Source: Ophiodon elongatus
Taxonomy: Eukaryota > Chordata > Actinopteri > Perciformes > Hexagrammidae
Length of the DNA: 64,000 nucleotides
Direction of reading: 5' to 3'
Assembly (NCBI GenBank): GCA_016806645.1
Contig: JACSYO010001880.1
Coordinates: forward strand, 4,451,001 to 4,515,000
The first letter of the stretch is position 1. Each line of letters starts with the position of its first letter. Position numbers and translations under genes: made by a program. The notes under the pieces are model-generated. The model was not told the DNA's origin. It was given only the letters and a program-made list of their open reading frames with translations, and ran no database searches. This document shows positions 60,556 to 64,000 of the stretch, piece by piece.

Positions 60556-61698
60556 TTATTTTGTTGTTTTTTGTTGGTTGTCGTTTGTTGGTTCTGTTGG
60601 TGAGCAACTTCGTTGTGCTTCTTTGTTACACACAGTTGAACTCTTATCTATTTTCTCATCTATATAGTCTTCATCTATTGCAATACAGCGGTGTTTCTTC
60701 AAGGACTGGGATCGGGTAAACAGTCTCTTGCACTGTGAACACCAGTATGGTTTCTCTCCAGTGTGCACACGCAAGTGTCGGCTGTAACTATATGAACTAT
60801 TGAAAGATTTCCCGCATTGGTCACAGCTGTACGGTTGCTCTCCGGTGTGAATACGGAGGTGACGCATGTAGTTACTTAGACGACCAAAACCTTTCCCACA
60901 TTCTTTACACTGGTATGGCTTCTCTCCGGTGTGCGTACGCACATGTTGTTTATATGTTTTTGAAATGGAGAAGCTTTTCTCACAGAGTTCACAGCGGAAT
61001 GGTTTTTCTCCGGTGTGGATACGCAAATGTGATTTGTAATTACCCAACTGTGAGAAGCTCCTCCCACACTGGTTACAGCAGTATGGTTTCTCTCCCGAGT
61101 GAACACGCAGGTGTATCTTGTAACTACTTAGGTCACTGAAACTCTTGTCACATTGGTCACACTCGTATGGTTTCTCTCCAGTGTGGTTACGCAGGTGCAG
61201 ACTGAAATGCCCCGACTGCGTAAAACTCTTCCCACAAAAGTCACACTGGTACGGCTTCTCTCCGCTGTGGCTTAGCTGGTGTCGCTTGTATGAACTTAAA
61301 AAACTAAAACTTTTCGGACACTGGTCACAGCAGTATGGCTTCTCTTTAGTGTGGACACGCATGTGTATCTTGTAAATACTGAAGTAACTGAAAGTCTTTT
61401 CACACTGGTCACACTGGTATGGTCCAGTGTGGTCGCGCAGGTGTTTTCTATATGAACTCTGGTCACTGAAATGCCTCTCGCACTGTTCACAGCAGTATGT
61501 AGTTTCTTCAGTGTGGGTCTGCAAGTGTATATTGTAGGCATCAAGTTGGCTGAAACTGCTCCCACATTGTTCACACTCGTACAGTTTCTCCGCAGTGTGA
61601 GTGAGTTCATGCCTCCTTAAACTGCAAATCCGACTGAAAGATTTTCCACACTTCTGACACTGATGGGGTCTGCTGCTGTCTGTGTCCGTCTGTTTCAA
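60556..61698 (-). CDS. zinc-finger array exon
   Basis: This single large exon carries all twelve fingers, as is usual for fish and mammalian poly-C2H2 genes. The acceptor CTCTTTCCTCAG lies just before TTGAAACAGACG, so the frame does not begin here. Fingers open with CQKCGKSFSRICSLRRH and close with CSQCKRLFTRSQSLKKH. Confidence 0.92.
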   Translation of the reverse strand: MKQTDTDSSRPHQCQKCGKSFSRICSLRRHELTHTAEKLYECEQCGSSFSQLDAYNIHLQTHTEETTYCCEQCERHFSDQSSYRKHLRDHTGPYQCDQCEKTFSYFSIYKIHMRVHTKEKPYCCDQCPKSFSFLSSYKRHQLSHSGEKPYQCDFCGKSFTQSGHFSLHLRNHTGEKPYECDQCDKSFSDLSSYKIHLRVHSGEKPYCCNQCGRSFSQLGNYKSHLRIHTGEKPFRCELCEKSFSISKTYKQHVRTHTGEKPYQCKECGKGFGRLSNYMRHLRIHTGEQPYSCDQCGKSFNSSYSYSRHLRVHTGEKPYWCSQCKRLFTRSQSLKKHRCIAIDEDYIDEKIDKSSTVCNKEAQRSCSPTEPTNDNQQKTTK

Positions 61699-62653
61699 CT
61701 GAGGAAAGAGAGATAAAGGTCAGTGTGGAGGATGAAAGTCACATGAACAATATATTGTAAATTGTCAGATAAATACCATATTACACTGATTGGAGAAAGA
61801 ACAGTGCCTTTATTAAAAGACATAGTGCCAAAAGACATGTTTCATGTCCTGAATTAGACCACAGAGGAGGCGAGGCAGGTGATCAGAGAGGGAAGAGGAC
61901 GCTCTTGCCAAGAAAGATGTAACGGGGCTTCTTTTTTTCCTTTTAAATGCTATTTAATTAGAAATCCATTCAGTAAATCAGTTTAACTATTTTTACTTGG
62001 TATGCTCTTTCTTTTTCCGTCAGCTGACCCTCTTGTCTGATCTTACTTGCAACGCTCAACTTTGATGAATGGTGGTTGTTGCTCTTCTCTTGTTGTGCTT
62101 GTTGTGCTCACACTTTCCTTCTTGGTCTTTCTATGTTTTATGTTGGCTGGAAAACAATAAAGTAATGCAATACCACTGCTATGGTGTGTTTCTTTGCTTT
62201 TTCCTCAGAACATTTGTTTAGACCTTGTTTGAGTTGTTTTGACCTGCAGTTTGCTGCTGACAGCGTGGCTTAAGACTCCACTAGAGCTTTAGTTAAGGAA
62301 AAGAATAAGTCATTTGTTTGCTTGTGAAGCTACACCACTGAAACGGTAGGAAATGTTTAGTTTTGTTGACAGTTGCTCAACAGTGATAGAATCTAAATAT
62401 GACATGGAAAAAGCATCTGTTAAATAGAGAAACAGAGCACCAGAGTGGTAAGTATGACATGACTGTTAAGCTGATTTAATTGGTGCTTTAGTCATATCGG
62501 TGCAGCGGCATGATGGCAGATGTCATGTGGTCACGACAAAATACTGGATAATGTCTATTTGAGCTCACCGCTTCTGAAGAACTCATTTCACTGGCTTTTT
62601 GGGGAAAGTTAATGTCCTCCAAATGCTTTTCCTGCGGCCGGCACGTTCCAGTT
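60556..62653 (-). CDS. C2H2 zinc-finger protein, 12 fingers
   Basis: Two exons are seen on the minus strand: 62653-62569, with ATG at 62586-62584, and 61698-60556, ending in TAA. The join (GCG|TTG) keeps frame and gives at least 386 residues. Twelve C2H2 fingers with mostly TGEKPY linkers fill about residues 20-350, followed by an acidic, Ser/Thr-rich tail. Such proteins bind DNA in the nucleus. No KRAB, SCAN or BTB domain is visible. The linker between fingers 3 and 4 is short (HTGPYQC, lacking Glu-Lys), and finger 12 ends KKHRC instead of a second His. The first exon stays open upstream of the ATG (RPQEKHLEDINFPQKASE), so an earlier coding exon may exist. The individual family member is not identified. 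Confidence 0.88.
62569..62653 (-). CDS. upstream exon of the zinc-finger gene
   Basis: The acceptor is GATTTCAG and the donor GCG|GTGAGC. The frame is open throughout (TGTCRPQEKHLEDINFPQKA, then SEMSSSEA) and joins the finger exon in phase. Either translation starts at the internal ATG (62586) or a further 5' coding exon in phase 2 lies upstream. I did not find one with confidence. Confidence 0.6.
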
Positions 62654-63179
62654 CTGAAATCATAAAGAAAATAAACTGGTCAGAACAGGAACAACAACTA
62701 AAACAGCAATAATACTGCGGCTAGTAGGGCTGTACCAATCCAATCTCAGACTGATGGGTATCGGCTACACTGAGCCCAATCCAATCCTTCATTTTACGTC
62801 AACTGTCACATAAGTGTTTTTAAAATCGCAAAACTTTTATAAAATGGCAACCATCGAGTGCAGCAGTGGTCTACTGCTGTCTGTCTCTCCTCCACGTATA
62901 TGAACAGGGCCTGAGCCCCGGGGGTGGACACACACACACACACACACAATTTTTATAAACTAATTTCCACACCACTGCAAAAAAAAAAAGCCCCGCGAGC
63001 AAAAATCCAATAATGTAATCCGTGCCAAACATGTACAGCCAATGAAAACCAACTCAACAGAATACAGCTCATTCATGCAACTCAGGCAAAAGCAAACAAG
63101 GACACTTTTAAAAAGGGAGAGAGACAGTGACAAGGCCAACACATTTACATATTTTATACTTTGTAAAAACAAAATATAA

Positions 63180-63237
<58 letters not shown>

Positions 63238-64000
63238 ATTAAGGAACTGCTTGGATGCAGGCAACTTTTTTTCCTAATATAATGCAGAGCTATTCAATTG
63301 GATTGCTATTGATAGCTTTAATGTACTTGAAGTGTGACCTGAGCCACTGTATTATCTAGGAAAATAGAAGTATTGGCTCGGTACTCGGTATCGCCCGATA
63401 CTTGCTATTCAATTTCTTGAATTGGATTGTGTTGGAGTCCAGCCAGGGACTGGATATGTATATTGTGTATTGTTCCATCTCTCTCTACTCATTTCCTTAA
63501 CTTTCTCTTAATGTGGCCAAGATTTATGGAGAGGTGGCCTGCCTTAACTAGAAAACACTGCTGAAATCCCAGAGTTACTCACATTAAATGTACAAATGTT
63601 ATGCAGAGCCGACAGCACTACATTGTTTTTATCTATGCAGAAGTGGCATAAATGACCAGCTGTGCACTAAAAGCATTGAAATGATGAACAAGATGCAGCT
63701 CTCGACTGAATCAAATGGTGATAGTACTTTTATCAGTTTGGCTAAACTATATTGTCATTCCTCGCATAAGCCTAATTCCGTTTGTCATACTAAGGACTGA
63801 CCCTATTTCAGTTTTTTCTGCATCAAATTCTGTCTGCATTATCTGAATGGGGTGGTGCTGAGTGTGGTGAAATTGTGAAGTCAGTCACCCTCTACTGAAA
63901 ACATCTTATCCTTGCTGAGAGTGAGAGTGGGAAACCTCAAATGGTTTCTGGAATATTTTATGTCCTAATTTAACAGAGCAGGACTGATTCTGCGTTTATC
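62654..64000. other. stretch upstream of the zinc-finger exon
   Basis: A possible transposon at 62720-63475 has ends resembling GGGTATCGGCTACACTGAGC and CTCGGTATCGCCCGATAC and flanks an (AT)n run at 63188-63234. A GTGAGT donor on the minus strand near 63582 could end a 5' exon, but no coding signal supports it. Confidence 0.4.
63188..63234. repeat. (AT)n microsatellite
   Basis: Uninterrupted TA run of about 23 units. Confidence 0.95.

Noticed and set aside
60876..61610. Several plus- and minus-strand frames inside the zinc-finger exon
   Set aside because: They are alternative frames of the repetitive finger array.

Overview
The window is vertebrate nuclear DNA and almost certainly teleost fish. 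It is AT-rich and intron-rich, with long (CA)n/(TG)n and (AT)n tracts and many fish-type mobile-element relics (DIRS-like tyrosine-recombinase retroelements, a BEL/Pao tail, a LINE fragment, short inverted-repeat elements). I could not fix the species. There are no bacterial-type genes, operons or CRISPR arrays.

The main content is one complete plus-strand AMPA-type glutamate receptor gene running from a start codon at 3600 to the last stop at 52626. It is gria2 (GluA2) by its short tail ending in IESVKI, its edited-type pore (FMRQGC) and its R/G site. I placed 21 coding exons by reading frame, phase and splice signals: signal peptide, amino-terminal domain, split ligand-binding domain, M1, pore loop, M3, mutually exclusive flop and flip exons, M4, and two alternative C-terminal tails. 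The predicted precursor is 895 residues (short tail) or 883 residues (long tail).

Several features of this gria2 stand out. The Q/R pore arginine is encoded directly by CGA, so no RNA editing is needed there. The R/G editing hairpin survives at exon 16, including the A-C mismatch at the edited base, but its apical loop holds about 380 nt, and the inserted ends pair with each other to lengthen the duplex. Three exons that I remember as single in mammals are each split by a short intron. The flip exon carries the flop-type Asn at the cyclothiazide-site position. The short tail contains three copies of a decapeptide. The 5' leader has three tiny upstream ORFs chained by ATGA overlaps.

Flanking genes: at the left edge (55-759, minus strand) are exons of a divergent TCF/LEF-type HMG-box gene, of which only the second half of the HMG box was found. 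At the right (60556-62653, minus strand) is a 12-finger C2H2 zinc-finger gene with one intron. Intron 1 of gria2 contains a decayed THAP-domain gene copy. The 8.5-kb intron before flop and the 3.8-kb intron after flip hold retroelement relics. The stretches 860-3200, 56804-60273 and 62654-64000 hold no gene that I can support.
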